Assembly: GCA_019426215.1 (NCBI GenBank)
Contig: CM033400.1
Location: 24,970,568-25,034,567, forward strand
Length of the DNA stretch: 64,000 nt
From: Buddleja alternifolia
Taxonomy: Eukaryota; Streptophyta; Magnoliopsida; Lamiales; Scrophulariaceae
Direction: 5' to 3'
Part shown: positions 23,274 to 35,942 of the stretch, in pieces
Layout: each line of letters opens with the position of its first letter
Numbering within the stretch: the first letter of the stretch is position 1
Translations under genes and position numbers: made by a program
Notes under the pieces: model-generated
The model's database searches: none
The model's input: only the letters and a program-made list of their open reading frames with translations
What the model was told of the DNA's origin: nothing

Positions 23274-23910
23274 TTGTAGATGGACTTCCTGCAAGAATTC
23301 AAATCAACATAGACAACCCCCAAAACTCCACCTTCTTCCTACCTCTTCAAGACAATCCAGCTCACCTGAATGTATTTATTACCATCATGATCATCTAAAC
23401 AAAACATGCAAGAGAATCTCTTGCGAAAATTATATAAAAATAGGCATCGAGATTAGCCTATATTGCTCAAAATATTTATAATTTTTTTCTTTCTCTTCTA
23501 TTTCCACAATTGTATTCATCAAATTGGTCATTGATTGCTCATGTTGAGAATAAATATATATATACATATATATGTATATATACATATATATATTATATCA
23601 TATCATATCATGCACATGATTTTAATTTTTGAAAAAGAACATTGCTACCTACTATAATCATACATGAATTGTTGAGTTTTTGTTGTTTAGATTGATAGAT
23701 TTACCTGAATGGAGAAGATTGCAGGTTCCTCAAATGTAGAAGAGAGAGAGAGATTGTTGCATTGTGTTCTTTGCCATCTTAGAAAGGGCTACGCTCTACC
23801 CTTTGCCTTCCTACAAAGAAGGCCCCCCTTCATTTCTCTCTTCAAAAGTTTTACTTCGGAGACATCGCACAAAGGAAGGAGTTTGTCATATTCCTCTTAT
23901 CAGTTCCTTT
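23274..23910 (-). promoter_or_regulatory. PERK 5' UTR with leader intron and putative promoter edge
   Basis: A donor CAG/GTAAAT ends a leader exon at 23705. The acceptor TTGCAG at 23289-23290 opens the exon with the start codon 15 bases further on. The intron is about 416 bp and contains nested TA-rich runs (23554-23595). The leader exon has a GA repeat near 23740-23752. A TATA-like CATATAAAAA lies at about 23938-23947. Transcript ends are inferred. Confidence 0.6.
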
Positions 23911-24164
23911 TTTGACTTTCATATTCTCCTCCAATAGTTTTTATATGTATCCTTTGGCATAAACCATATTCTATGCACACAAATAATCTAAAAAATTACA
24001 AATTTTAAATATAAATTATATCACTTTTTTTTTTAAGTGGAGTAATAATATGCTTTACATCCTACTCTATTATCTAAAATAATATTTTCTTCAAGTGTGT
24101 AATTTGATTTTAAACTTCCACAACTCGACATATATTGACCACTGTAGAGAGAATATCACTGCTA

Positions 24165-24247
24165 CACAAAAAATTAGTTTCGACAATTGGACTTATATTA
24201 CATTTTTTATACAAAAAATTAGTTTTGACAATTGGACTTATATTACA
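24165..24247. repeat. Two-copy direct repeat, 37 bp, period 46
   Basis: ACAAAAAATTAGTTT(C/T)GACA followed by ATTGGACTTATATTAC occurs at 24165-24201 and 24211-24247 with a single clear mismatch. Confidence 0.85.
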
Positions 24248-24469
24248 AATATCGTAACATTAGAATAATTGACATGTTTGCATACGTTCTACAATTTTTT
24301 TTAATAAGAAAACATATATTAGGAATCTGATTAACAATAATCAACCTTTAAAAAAATAATATAATAATGAAAAATAATTAAAAAGATTTTTAAAATTAAA
24401 GCGATGCTGACATCTAGACTACTCTAGGATTTTTAGTTTAATTAAATAAAAAGGAACTATATGAATATT

Positions 24470-25110
24470 TAATCAACATTACTAAAGTTTCAACTTAAAG
24501 AACTTTTCAAGCACAAATATGCAATATGCATTGAGAATTAATTGTATATTACGAAATACCCATTTACAGATACTCGAAGCCCACTCCATACTCAAAAAAG
24601 ATTCTTCTTATTCTTCAAAGATCCTTTGAAATTTATGGAACCTACAAATAAAATACGTTTTTATAAATTATTCAGTGAAATAAAATGATAACATTAAAAA
24701 TGAAGAAATAAAATAGCAATATAAAATAAATAATACCTTGTTCAAGAATAGTGAGATCCCCGAGGAGTTAAATATCTGAGTTATATATATATAAATACAC
24801 GCATAGTCGCGGGGCGGGGGAGACTTCTACGAATATTTTATAAACATTACGAAAATCTCTAATTAAGGGACTTTTAAGCACAAACATGCAATATGCATTA
24901 ACAATTTATTTTATAGTACAAAATACCTATTGAGTAATCTGTTTGTAGATACGTGAAGTCTACTTAAGTCGTTTTCTCTTATTTTTTATGTCTATGTAAA
25001 TTATTTGGTGCAAACAAATATCAACATGTAAGATAAAAAAACCTAAATTAGTAATATAAAATGAATGATACCTCAACCAGGAGTTGTGAGATTGTAGAGA
25101 GAAGTAATCT
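24470..25110. repeat. Diverged tandem duplication, period about 360 bp
   Basis: Shared phrases such as CAAATATGCAATATGCATT (24515) and CAAACATGCAATATGCATT (24882), and a common TACAGATAC/TGTAGATAC and TACC...GTGAGAT order. Roughly 75 percent alike by eye. Confidence 0.6.
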
Positions 25111-25554
25111 ACCACTAACATGTACAGAATATCATAAAACTTGAGGAAAAATAACGAGAAAATGAATTAAGAAGATTTTATAAATATTACTATTTTTTCT
25201 AATTTAAGTCTTTAACAGTCTTAGAATAAGCTATACATACCCATAAATGGTTGATATAGATGGATAACAAAAAAATATGAATTTGTTAATTTCAATAAGA
25301 ATTATAATTAATGAAAGAAATATGAAATAAGAACAACTGATATGTATATATTATGCAACATAAATATCTTTTTGTTATGTTTCTTTTTTAATTAAGTCGC
25401 AGGTACCTTTGCAGGAGGTGCTACGGGACCCAACCCTTTATCAATGAAAGAAATGTAACATAAGAACAAATGATAAATGTATATTATGCAACATAAGTAT
25501 GAGTAGTACCAAGTAGTAATCTACATTCACTACAAGAAAACAGGGTATCAGAGA

Positions 25555-26390
25555 TGGATTTTAGAGACCGGAATAAATCGGTCGTTAATTAGCGACGGAT
25601 TCAGTGACGGAATTGAGTTCCGTCTCTAATTAGCGACGGACATAAAGAACAGTCTCTATATTACAAACAGCGACCAATTTAGCGACGGATTTAGTGACGG
25701 AAATAGAGACTACCCGGTAATCGTCGCTAAATACGTCTCTAAATGATGATTCTAACTTACTTAGGTTAGAGACCGAAATTTTCCGTCGCTACATTATAAA
25801 TTTGCGACTGAATTAGAGACGGCCATTGAAATGAATTCTCAAAATCACATTAGCGACGAAAAGAGAGATGGAATTTTCCGTCGCTAATTTGCGAATTATA
25901 TTATAAAATAAAATCAATTTCTCATTGACGTTAGCGACGGTTTAGCGACTGAAAGTTAAATTAGCGACGAAAGTAGAGACTGAATTTTTCGTGGCTAATT
26001 GCAAATTATATTATAAAATAAAATTAATTTCCCATTAACGTTAGCGACCGAAAGACAAATTAGCGATGGAAAGATAGACGGAATTGTTCGTCGCTAATTT
26101 GCGAATTATATTATGAAATAAAATCAATTTCCAATAGACGATAGCGACTATTTAGCGACCGAAAGTCAATTTAGCGACGAAAATAGAGACGAACTTTTTC
26201 GTCGCTAATTTGCAAATTATATTATAAAATATAATCAATTTTCCATAGACGTTAGCGACTATTTAGCGACCGAAAGTCAAATTAGCGACGGAAGTAGAGA
26301 CTGAATTTTTCGTCGCTAATTGCAAATTATATTAAAAAATAAAATCAACTTTCCATGGCCTTTAGCGACTATTTACCGACTGAAGGTGGT
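25555..26390. repeat. Left subterminal repeat array of CACTA element 1
   Basis: More than 20 copies of GCGACGGA/TAGCGAC-type words in both orientations. A larger unit of about 120 bp (TTAGCGACC...ATTATATTATAAAATA) repeats about five times from 25850. Confidence 0.9.
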
Positions 26391-27860
26391 CTCTCTTGAT
26401 CATTAAACTTAGCAAGAAAACTAATAGAAGTAAACCTTTGATTTTTTGATTGAAAATGAACATTTTTAGAGTTTATAAAAATTCACTTTTTCTGTGCGAA
26501 TTTGCTAATGAAGAAATAAGCTTAAAAAGTGCATTGATGTGGAAGAGAATTTATAGGGGTGGAGTTTGAGGATTTTCTTTTTGTGTGTGAATGGAGTTAT
26601 ACATATATATTTGTATATGTATATATGTATGTATATGTTTATATATTAGGAAAAAAAAATTTACTCATATTTTTACCTTTCTACTGCCACAACAAACTTT
26701 TCATTTTTTGGTCGCTTTTTTGTGTGTGAGTGGGGTTGATGATATTGCTTTTCAAATCTAATGATCAATGTCAACATGACTGATATTAGATAACAAATTC
26801 ATAATTTTCATGTAAGTGTAATTAATACTAACTAGAAATAAATATATATTATTTAGTACTATTAATATAAATATATAAAGCTGAAATACAAATCAAGCTA
26901 TTCGATAATTGAGATCGACTCGATTAACAATCAAACACAAATTTTATAGTTTGATAATGTTTCACATAAATAAGCTTGAACAACAACTTGTTCAGCTCCA
27001 CTCGACTCATTTACATCCCTATAAATACCGTATCAACATTGATTGGTGGGTTTTAAAGTTAATCATTGCAATGACCAATGGTGGGTAATCATTATTGATT
27101 TTTTAACTTTAAAAAGATATATCTATCATTAATTAATGTCTAATAATGTGCTTATGTTTAATAATAATTCTTTGTACCCTAAAGTTGTTTCCTTATCTCG
27201 ATGATAGATCTTGGGATTATATATATCTATATATATGGAAGAGAAGACATTTCTGGTTTTACTCAGTAGACATTTTTTACTCAGTCGTCGTGTCCTTTAA
27301 TTTCAAGAGTCATGTGACTGTGCTCGCTTTAATGTCACGAGACATTTTTTACTCAGCCGCCGTGTCATTTAAAGTTGTTTCCTTATCTCGATGAAAGATC
27401 TTGAGCAGATCTTGAAATTCCATATTCTCGATAAAGGTTAATTAAAGTTGTCAATTGGGTCCATCGTTTCATTGTATTGTTTTTGTCTTTTATCACTATT
27501 TTTTTACCTAATAAGTTAAATATGCCCTTACAAAGAATTAATTAAAGTTAAAGGTAAAGGTTAATTAAAGTTAACCTTTACCTTTAACTATATAATCACT
27601 ATTTTTAAGATAAAGGTTAATTAAATTTAGTGAGGATCAAAATCAAACAATCTCTTCCTCCACCAAACCCTACAAAGAATTTTCAGAGTATAAACAGGGG
27701 ATAATTGTGAGGATCATCTTCCACGAAAAAGGGGAAATATAAAGAGGGGAGACAGGGGATCATCTTACACGAGTAGCAACAGAGTATAAACAAGGGATAG
27801 TTCATATAAACAACCATAGAACGAGGTACATTTTCTAATAATGAACTTAGTTTCCTTTGT

Positions 27861-29418
27861 GAGGATATAATTTTTCATGTTACGGGAAGGTTATCAAGGG
27901 ATGCATGCATTGTGGAGGCAGCCCGATTGAGTCTTTTATCAAAATATTTTCAACATTGTTCGTATTCCATCCCTACTCTTTTATTCGATATTAACCGTTT
28001 CGAACAAAAGGGTTATCATGGTTTAGATTTTGTTCATTTTGTTAATCGCACTATACTTGAACATAATGAAAATGTGGTTGAAACCTTGAGTTTTGAGTTA
28101 CCAATGGGGCACGAGGCATTGCATTGGATAAGGCAAGAGCGGGTGGCGTTTGGAATAGATCATTTTGTGCGTATACTGAAATTAGTCGGCCGGTTGTCCA
28201 CTTCACTCCCTAACGGCCTGTTTTTGTCACAAACTCTTGTTCAGTTAAAATTATATCTACCGAACTATATTGTTAGGTGGGAAGATAGATATAATTTACG
28301 AAATTTAAAAAGACTCATATTGAAGCACATCGTGCTGTATGATAACACATTTTCTTCCCGCCTTGGAAAATGGTGTCCCGAGTTGAATGATTTGCAGTTA
28401 TTCAACTGTGATTTTAGAGGACTAACAGAATTTGAGGCATATTTGCCTTTTGTAAAAATATTCAAGATAGCGTTTAATCGGGCCCAAGGAAATGTGAATA
28501 TAAAAGTACACTTCCCCAATGCAGATGTCCTTATTATTTTATTAAACAAGACGAACAGGGTCCGGGGCATTTAAAAGTATTGTGGTCGTTACCTCGTTCT
28601 TTACAGTGGATAGTACACCGTCATCGAAACTACATCGGATCAACTTGCTCGACATACCGACTACTTCGAGAGGTTGTAAAAATGACGAAAGAATTGTTGT
28701 CCAGCGAATGAGCACGTGTCCCGGTTGATTTTGTTAGGGTATATCTATCTATCATTGTTTGAATAAGTGCAAATGCTTTTAAGAAGTTGTTTTGATTTTT
28801 TTTTTTTGAATTGTTTGTTTAGAGGTTGGCGCATGTGGAGTCTCTACATCATATTATGGCGAGATACTTTTTTGTTAATATGCACCGCCTAGAGATCAGG
28901 TGTTCGAAGCTGCTTGACAATCTTGCTGTCACATTGGTGCTCATTAGTAGATGTACAAGCTTGAATGAGCTTAAAGTCGATTTGGTGGTAATATTTTAAG
29001 TTTATGGTTTGTCGCTTATTAGTTATTACATGGTTTATTAAGCACGTTCTTTGTTTGGGTTTCTAAAATAAAATTGTAATTGACTTAACATGTGTAGGGT
29101 GCACCATGGAAAAAAGCGGGCATTAGTGTATCCAACTACGTAAAGGACTGGAAGTTGCAAGCAATGGGATTGGAGGCATTGAATGAGGTCACGATCTTCA
29201 ACTTCTCGGGTTCTGATTGTGAGCTAAGCTACATTCTGTACGTGTTGTCGCAAGCAACTGAGTTGGGTACACTAAATATCTATTGTGTTAATCAATTTTT
29301 TGATGATCCAATTGGTGTGTATAAGAGGGCATCAATTAGAGCGTATGAAGCTACCGCGTCAAACAATGTGCAAATTCGTTTCATAAAAGGGGCTTACCCT
29401 AGAATAAGAGGAGAATGA
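27861..29418 (+). CDS. F-box/FBD-type protein gene inside a CACTA element
   Basis: Exon 1 reads EDIIFHVTGRLSRDACIVEA then ARLSLLSKYFQHCS, a recognisable F-box (substrate-adaptor motif of SCF ubiquitin ligases) followed by LRR-like segments, and closes at 28574. A second exon at 28823-28987 (after TTTAG, before GTAATA) and a third at 29098-29418 (after TGTGTAG) are in phase with each other. Exon 3 holds an FBD-like pattern, EVTIFNFSGSDCELSYIL. Known F-box/FBD proteins number in the hundreds in plants. No in-frame ATG is seen near the start, so an upstream exon is missing or lost. The link from exon 1 to exon 2 is not solved: the stop at 28572-28574 must be spliced out or marks a frameshift. 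It lies wholly within CACTA element 1, hence a likely captured gene. It may be a pseudogene. Confidence 0.6.
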
Positions 29419-29698
29419 AAATTGCACCGAGTCCGAGTGTTTGATGGTGTACACCAGGTGTTTGATTTAGTGACACAATTATGTATATATCTTGAAAGTA
29501 TTTCAATTTCTCGAAAAAATGAAGGGCAATGTATATATGAATAGGGCTTTGAAATTTTTGATTTATTGACACAATGTTGTATTTTTGATGAGAATTTACA
29601 TGTGGATGAAGAGAAGAAAATAGTTAACAGATCAAGGGAAGTAATGAAAACGTTGTCGAGGAAAACGATTTCGCAGTATTTTTACATGCCAATAATAC

Positions 29699-29963
29699 AA
29701 TAGATTGAGTTTTGTCTATATATATAGTTTAAGTCTCCTTAAACTATCCTTAGTACTTTCATTTATTCTCTAACTTAATAATTCAATAGATTGAGTTTTG
29801 TCTATATATATAGTTTAAGTTTGAGCTAAGTATTATGTGTCCTAAACCCCTAAACCCTAACCTCTAGACCCTAAACCCTAACCCCTAAACCCTATATAAA
29901 ATGATGAGTTATAAAATGATAAGTGTTATGTGTCCTAAACCCCTAAACCCTAACCTCTAGACC
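29699..29963. repeat. Telomere-like CCCTAAA tracts and paired direct repeats
   Basis: Interstitial CCCTAAA/CCCTAAC-type units at 29841-29894 and again at 29933-29963, both beginning GTGTCCTAAACCCCTAAACC. Just before, TTGAGTTTTGTCTATATATA occurs twice (29704 and 29791). Too short and degenerate to be a telomere. Confidence 0.85.
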
Positions 29964-31454
29964 CGGATTTGTCGAGTTAGTGTATCCACCTTCGAATAGA
30001 GTTTGTTTTTTCTATCAAATAAGATTTTCTTCTCTCCTTGAATAGGAGTTCATATCAATAAATTTGTAATAAATTTGGATGTCTATCTAAACATTTAAAA
30101 AATTAAATAACATCCCCATCACATAAAAATTAATAGATGGAATTTTTCTTTATCTCGTTCTTTTAGACATAATTTGCTTTAATCATATGCTTTTCATATC
30201 TCTAAATCTCTTTTCTTAATAGATGGAATCTTTCTTTATCTCGTCCTTTCTCTTTTGCCAAGATGTTGCATAACGAAATTCATAAACGAATCAACTCTGC
30301 GTACATACTCGGGAGAAAATTTTCTTGCATTCATCCAATTTTTATCCATTTTCTTATATCCTACTGTAGAATATATAAAAATATATCAAGAAGATAATTT
30401 GATAATTTGATGGTACACAACAAAATATTTTTGGAACTTTAGATGTATTAAAAGATACTTAACGTTGTTAATTGGATTAATATTTGAATTTTTTGATTTG
30501 GATGATATATATAGCAAAGCAAATTAGTTTATAGACGAAAATGTAAATTAATTTAATTTTCATCTTCAATCGAAGATGGAATATAAATTTTCTATTATCT
30601 TAATTTTAAATAGAAATTGAAGACGAGAAGTAATTCAAGTTAAAAAATATAATTCATATTTATTTTAATTAGATTGAATTAACAATGACTAATATTTAAA
30701 ACAAAACTAAAATGCTACTTCAAAGAATCGAACCAAAAACCACCCACTTAAACTCTAAGCTCCTTACCACCACACTAAGGCACCTGTTGTTACTTACAAA
30801 AGCCCAAAATACTTTTATATCTTTTATCCAAGAGTCAAGACAAAAGAGGGAGGGATATATTATTTGGGACCTTAGAAAATTTCACAAAAAAATCTGCAAC
30901 CTGCTGCTCACCAGATCCGCCTCTGCTGCTTAAGCTCCGTCCAGCCGTACGTCGTCAGTTCATCATCATCATCATCTCATCATCCACCCAGCAAAGGCCA
31001 ACCCTTCTCTTCTCTATCATCGCGTCATCATCATCTCATTCAAGCAGAAAAAGAGATCAGATTTGCAAATCCCATTTTCACTCTTGACAGGTATTCATAA
31101 AACTTCAAAAATCTAATTTTCCGTCTAGAAAATGTGTTTATGTTGTTACCCAATTTACACCCTATAGATTACGTCTTTTGCTCCAGATCTCAACATAAGA
31201 ATTGTAGCCCTTTCTGTTAGCTTTAATTTTCCTAAAGAATCAACTCAATCCGATTTCTAATGAAGCAGTTATGCCCAAAATACTAGATCCTGGACAATCA
31301 AGTGCGAAAATCTCCGAAAATATGTGACTTTGCTGATTCTCTTCCTTTATCTTTTTCCTCAATTTGAGTATTTGAATAGGTGTGAAGCATTGAAAATAGC
31401 TTGATGAAAATATTTGTATTTGTAATTGTATATGTATGTATATGTATATATATA

Positions 31455-31482
31455 TAGATAGATAGATAGATAGATAGATAGA
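31455..31482. repeat. GATA microsatellite
   Basis: (GATA)n of about 7 units in the presumed intron of the CACTA transposase gene. Confidence 0.93.
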
Positions 31483-31639
31483 TTCACTAACCTTGGGGGT
31501 GGGGGAGTATAAAGAGGTGAAGCTTCAAGGGAGAGATGCAGAAAATGGAATGGAGCTGCAATAGGAGTTGTGTTTTTCTAAAATGTGTATTAATGTGCAT
31601 CTCCTTTTTGGTAGTTTCTATTGAAGGAGCACAACCGAT

Positions 31640-32196
31640 GATTTTATCTAACTTTGAATACAAAATTGCTTTGTTCTAAACATCTCCTAATTATGTACGA
31701 TATATGTGTGGATGTACCTACGTGTCTAGTTTCACGGGAAGAAAACGGTTCATGAATTCGAGCTTTTTACAATGAGTTATGAATTTTCTCGTGAAGACGC
31801 GCACAGCTGTCTGCATAGCCTACAGATTTTTAGCTAACTTTGAATACAAAACTGATTTGTTCTAGTTGTCTCCTGATTATGTACGATATATTCATGTATA
31901 GCCCTATGTTTCTAGTTTCATAATAAGAAAACGGTTCATGAATACGAGTTTTGTACAATGAGTTATGAATTTTCTCGTGAAGACGAGCACAACTGTCTGC
32001 ACAGCCGACAGATTTTTATCTAACTTTGAATACAAAACTGCTTTGTTCTAGACGTCTGCTGATTATGTGCGATATATGTGTGGATGTCCCTATGTGTCTA
32101 GTTTCATGGGAAGAAAACGGTTCATGAATTCGAGCTTTTTACAATGAGTTATGAATTTTCTCGTAAAGACGCGAACAACTGTTTGTACAGGCGAGA
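31640..32196 (+). repeat. Three tandem 185 bp units in CACTA element 1
   Basis: Units start with GATTTT(A/T)...CTAACTTTGAATAC at 31640, 31825 and 32011. They share long phrases such as AAGAAAACGGTTCATGAAT and ACAATGAGTTATGAATTTTC. Identity is around 85-90 percent by eye. They lie between a donor near 31091 and the acceptor at 32618-32619. Confidence 0.9.
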
Positions 32197-32619
32197 AGAT
32201 CCAAAAAGTTAACGGACATGTGCCTCATGTCAAAATCCATCAAATTTCCTTTTTTGATATTATTTGAGTGTAGGAAAATGTTGATAATATCATTTGTTAT
32301 GTGATTTATATTATTTACGTAGATGTGCACTTCTTTTGGTGATGGCTTATTGTAGTGAAAATGACTTTTTTATTTGCTTTAATACATATTTGTTTGTACA
32401 TTTATTTGACAATTGTGACATCTATTTCGTTAAAAAATAACATAAAGAATGAAACTTTTTCAATGATATATTCGTTAAGAAACGTGATTTTAGTATATGC
32501 ATTTTGCTCTCAAATTACTTTTTCTTTGAAGTTACTTTTATGTATGTCTATTGGAATTTGTTTATTTGGTCTTGAAATTTGATGTGTGATTTTATCACTT
32601 TCATACTATGTTTGTGCAG

Positions 32620-33081
32620 GAAGAATATAGGGCAATACAAGGTTGCACTGATTCTGATTCCTCTCCTCCTGAGTTTGATGTTGCATTATGGAAAGGTTTA
32701 GTTGGAGAAGTGACCAAGGGTTATGTGTATGGAGTTGCGCGTAGCCACGTTTCTGGGGGTTACATGAGTCAAAGTACTGTAAACTCAACATTTATGAATG
32801 ATGATATATCAAAAGTAGTCGATGATGGTCAGGCTAGTATTATGAAGATTGAGGAAGACGCTCGCAAGAAGGAGGAAGAGAGAGAAAAGGAGGAAGAGAG
32901 AGAGAAAAGGTTGGAATGAGTACTTGAGGAAGTTCGAAAGAGAGAAGAAAAGGTTCGAAAGAGAGAAGAAGAGGCGCAGATAATAGTTGAAGAAGTTAAA
33001 AAAGTTGTAGAAAAAACTAATAAGAAAGCTGAATAAAATTTGCAACAATAAATGGAGAAGATGATGCAAAAAATGCGTCAA
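32620..33081 (+). pseudogene. Remnant of a Ptta/En-Spm-type transposase (Transposase_24-like) exon
   Basis: After an acceptor TTTGTGCAG the frame reads EEYRAIQGC, then ALWKGLVGEVTKGYVYGVAR, matching the ELW...VGG.KKGRVYGLGS pattern near the end of Ptta/En-Spm family (PF03004-like) proteins. A charged coiled-coil tail rich in E, K and R follows. In-frame stops occur at 32917-32919, 33034-33036 and 33049-33051, and a donor-like CAAGGTAAG follows at about 33081. So it is a decayed exon of the element's own accessory protein, oriented like the F-box gene. The catalytic DDE transposase partner is not visible. Family assignment is by motif only. Confidence 0.62.
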
Positions 33082-33419
33082 GGTAAGTATGTGAGTGGAT
33101 CTGGACATGAGAACTAAAGAGGTTCCGATGGAGAATGTTAGTTGATATTTTTTTTAATTGTTTGGATGATTTAAAAACTCATTTTATTGACACTTTTTGT
33201 TGGTTGTTAGATTATTTGGATTTAGATAATTGTTATTTAGACAATGTTTTGTTAAAATTATGTTGTTAGATTTTGATTGTGGTGTGAATGAGTTGCTTGC
33301 ATTTTGTTGTAATGAAGTTATGATGATGTGAGAAGTTTTATTGTTGATTTTATTGTTGGAATATTTATAATTTACAGGTTTGATATGGATTTAGCGGATA
33401 AAATGCTTCATGCGTAATT

Positions 33420-33830
33420 GAGATATGCTAATTTAGAGACCAATTTAGAGACTTGACTCAGAGAATTTTTTAGAGACCGATTTAGAGACGGATGTCAGCA
33501 CTAATTTATCGACGGAATATATTTAAATTAGAGACAGAATTAGCGACTGAAATAGAGACATGATACAAAATTATTAGCGACGATTTGGAGTCCGATTAGC
33601 CACGACATTTAGCGACGGATGTAGAGACTGATTAGCGACGCAATTTACAGACCGATTGTGTGTATACGAGTATTGAAAATAACGATCGATATGGCGACGG
33701 AAGTTATTCAGTCTCTACCGTTAGCGACGGACCATTGCCGTCGCTAAAATTTAGAGACGTGCCATTTAGTGTCGGAATTTAGCGACGGACAATTCCGTCG
33801 CTAATGACTTTTCCGTCGCTGATACCCATT
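33420..33830. repeat. Right subterminal repeat array of CACTA element 1
   Basis: Same TTAGAGAC and TTAGCGACGG words as on the left, here ending in CCGTCGCTGATACCC, the inverse of the left terminus. Confidence 0.9.
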
Positions 33831-33845
33831 TTTTTTGTAGTGATT

Positions 33846-34383
33846 GGGATAAGAAAAAACATATAGGACGACGATGAAGAATCTATTTTTCGTTAAAAAT
33901 GTGCAGAAAAGAAGTCCAAGAAAAATTTATAAAAATTAGCATCTCCACATTTGTTGCTAGAGCGATGGCTAGAAAGAAATCAACAGAAATGATGACGACG
34001 AACATGCCATGAAAAGTTCCATTGAAAATAATATATGATGAAGATAAATAATGAAAATAATGATTAAATATAATTTTCAATATCAAATTTATTAGTATGA
34101 TGTAGATAAATAAGGTTAAGATCGATCAAATTCAAATTTGAAAATCTAATTGTTGATGTAATCAAGGAAAAGTTATATTTGACTAATCAAATTAGTGGCA
34201 AACCAAAAAAAAAAAAAAAAAAGGTTCGTAGGAATTCAAAAACTCAACATTACCATAAAATAGTATTCGGTGAATTTCAAGTCAATTCCAAAAAATGATG
34301 TATCATATATCACGTCATCCATGATTATGATATATATAAGAATAACATAATCGTTATTAAAAAAATAAAACCTCACATTCAAA
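33846..34383. other. Spacer between CACTA element 1 and the nested LTR, no gene
   Basis: AT-rich, with an A run at 34205-34222. I see nothing coding. Its last bases, CATAT (34384-34388), are the TSD of the next element. Confidence 0.5.
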
Positions 34384-35942
34384 CATATTGTTGGTTCCAA
34401 GTGGAATACGAAAAGGGTCCAGAAGGGGTGAATAGATCCTGAAATTTTTCAAACTTCAAAAACATCCGTGCTCAAAATTTTGGGCGCTTTAATAAAGCTC
34501 AACGCTAGCAATTGAATGAAGACTATTTTAAAAAGATAACTTAAAATACAATGTTTGAATGCTTAATCAAATTAGGAATAAGCTTTCAGCGCTTATATCA
34601 AGAATTAACACAACTAAAGATTTTAGTCTTCTAGTTTTGAAAGAGTTTTGGGAAGCGTTCAAGTTTTAATTAGTTGTTTTGCTTTTGATACGAGTAAAAA
34701 TGCTATGAATGTTATGCTTTTAGTTAAAGTGTAAGCGTTGATTAAGCAGAATGCAGTAAAGCAGTATGTAAATGAACACAATAACTTGTAAGGTTAGTTA
34801 GGTTTATATAATCCCAACTACGTCCTTATTCACCTTTTTCACTTGAAGGAATCCACTAATCCATTTTTGAAGTTTTACATAGAATACTTCTACAATATAA
34901 TTGATGAGATAAGGATAGCTTGAGCTCTTTTGTCACTAAGTTTTCTGCTTCAAGGTCCTTCAAATATTTGTTTCTTTCACTAACAAAATATGGCAAAGCT
35001 TCAAATTCTTCTTCACACAGGTTGAGAGTTTAGAGGGTTTGTGTAATACCCAATTAAGTGGCTAATAAATAATAATTAATTAAATGAGTTACTATGTCCT
35101 TATTAGATTTATATATTGAGATATATAGTATAATGCTTAATTAGAATTTAATTGCTTTAGCCCTTAATTTCAAGAGCAGAACATTTTAGGGTCTGTAGTT
35201 ATTGGAGAGGTATTATGGGCTCACATAAATATTGGAGTTGGCTTATAGCCCTATTACTATAAATACGTATGACCTACAAATTACTTTTATAGGACATAAA
35301 ATTTCCTAGCGGCTGGCTGCGCGAGAAATTTCTTTCCGTGAAGAGTGCTGAAGGTGAGCCAATCCTATCATTCTTCAATTTCTAATTGAAACATGTAAGC
35401 ATGAATTTTATAAGTGAAGGTTTTCGGTTGATTGGATTAATCAATTGTTTGGGCCAATTGAATTTTAGTGTCTTGCCTATGATATAAATCTTGGAATTGT
35501 TTACTGATATGACTGACATAATTCAAGGGTGGAGTTGTAATAATTGTGTAAATACATTGTTATGAACTGAGAATAGGTGGTAGATGAGAGGCATGCTAGG
35601 AGTTAATACTGGATAGCATGGAATGAGCACAGGTTTCAAGATGATATCATGCGAAAATTTAATTGTATTGGATGGGCTACCCATTATTCATATGATCATT
35701 ATCCCGTAGATAGTATAGTGGGTTTTTTTATTGATTTACAATACCATGAACTTAATATTCTCAATATTGAAGATATCAACCGTTGTTAGTGAAATTGAAG
35801 ATTCAGAATCCGAATAGTATTGTTGTGCTGAAAATTTCACTATTGTGCCGGTAATATTTCCTAGTTAGATTTAGTAGAAGCCTTAGGGAATTATGTTATA
35901 CGATTAATGCACAGTTAATTGGAATAGCTGGATATAAGAACT

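Larger units (their letters stand above)
23911..25527. other. Region upstream of PERK, repeat-bearing, no gene
   Basis: AT-rich. Holds a 46 bp-period direct repeat (24165-24247), a diverged larger duplication (about 24470-25110) and a further direct repeat (25305-25365 against 25441-25500). No coding region is recognised. Confidence 0.5.
25528..33842 (+). mobile_element. CACTA element 1 (8.3 kb), TSD ATT, carries an F-box/FBD gene
   Basis: Starts CACTACAAGAAAACAGGGTA and ends with the matching inverted terminus (...TTTTTTTTGTAGTG). Three-base TSDs ATT sit at 25525-25527 and 33843-33845. Both ends carry dense subterminal repeats of TTAGCGACGG and TTAGAGAC words in both directions (about 25555-26390 and 33420-33830), the typical binding-site arrays of En/Spm elements. 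Inside are an F-box/FBD gene (27861-29418) and one decayed exon resembling a Ptta/En-Spm family transposase (32620-33081). No TNPD-type DDE transposase is seen, so it is not autonomous. Confidence 0.94.

Noticed and set aside
22889..23398. Open frames overlapping the PERK proline-rich exon
   Set aside because: These are other-frame shadows of the repetitive Pro codons on both strands.
25555..26390. CRISPR-like array
   Set aside because: The short repeated words occur in both orientations at both ends of a CACTA element, so they are subterminal transposase-binding repeats.
29841..29963. True telomere end
   Set aside because: Tracts are short, degenerate and inside a bounded CACTA element.
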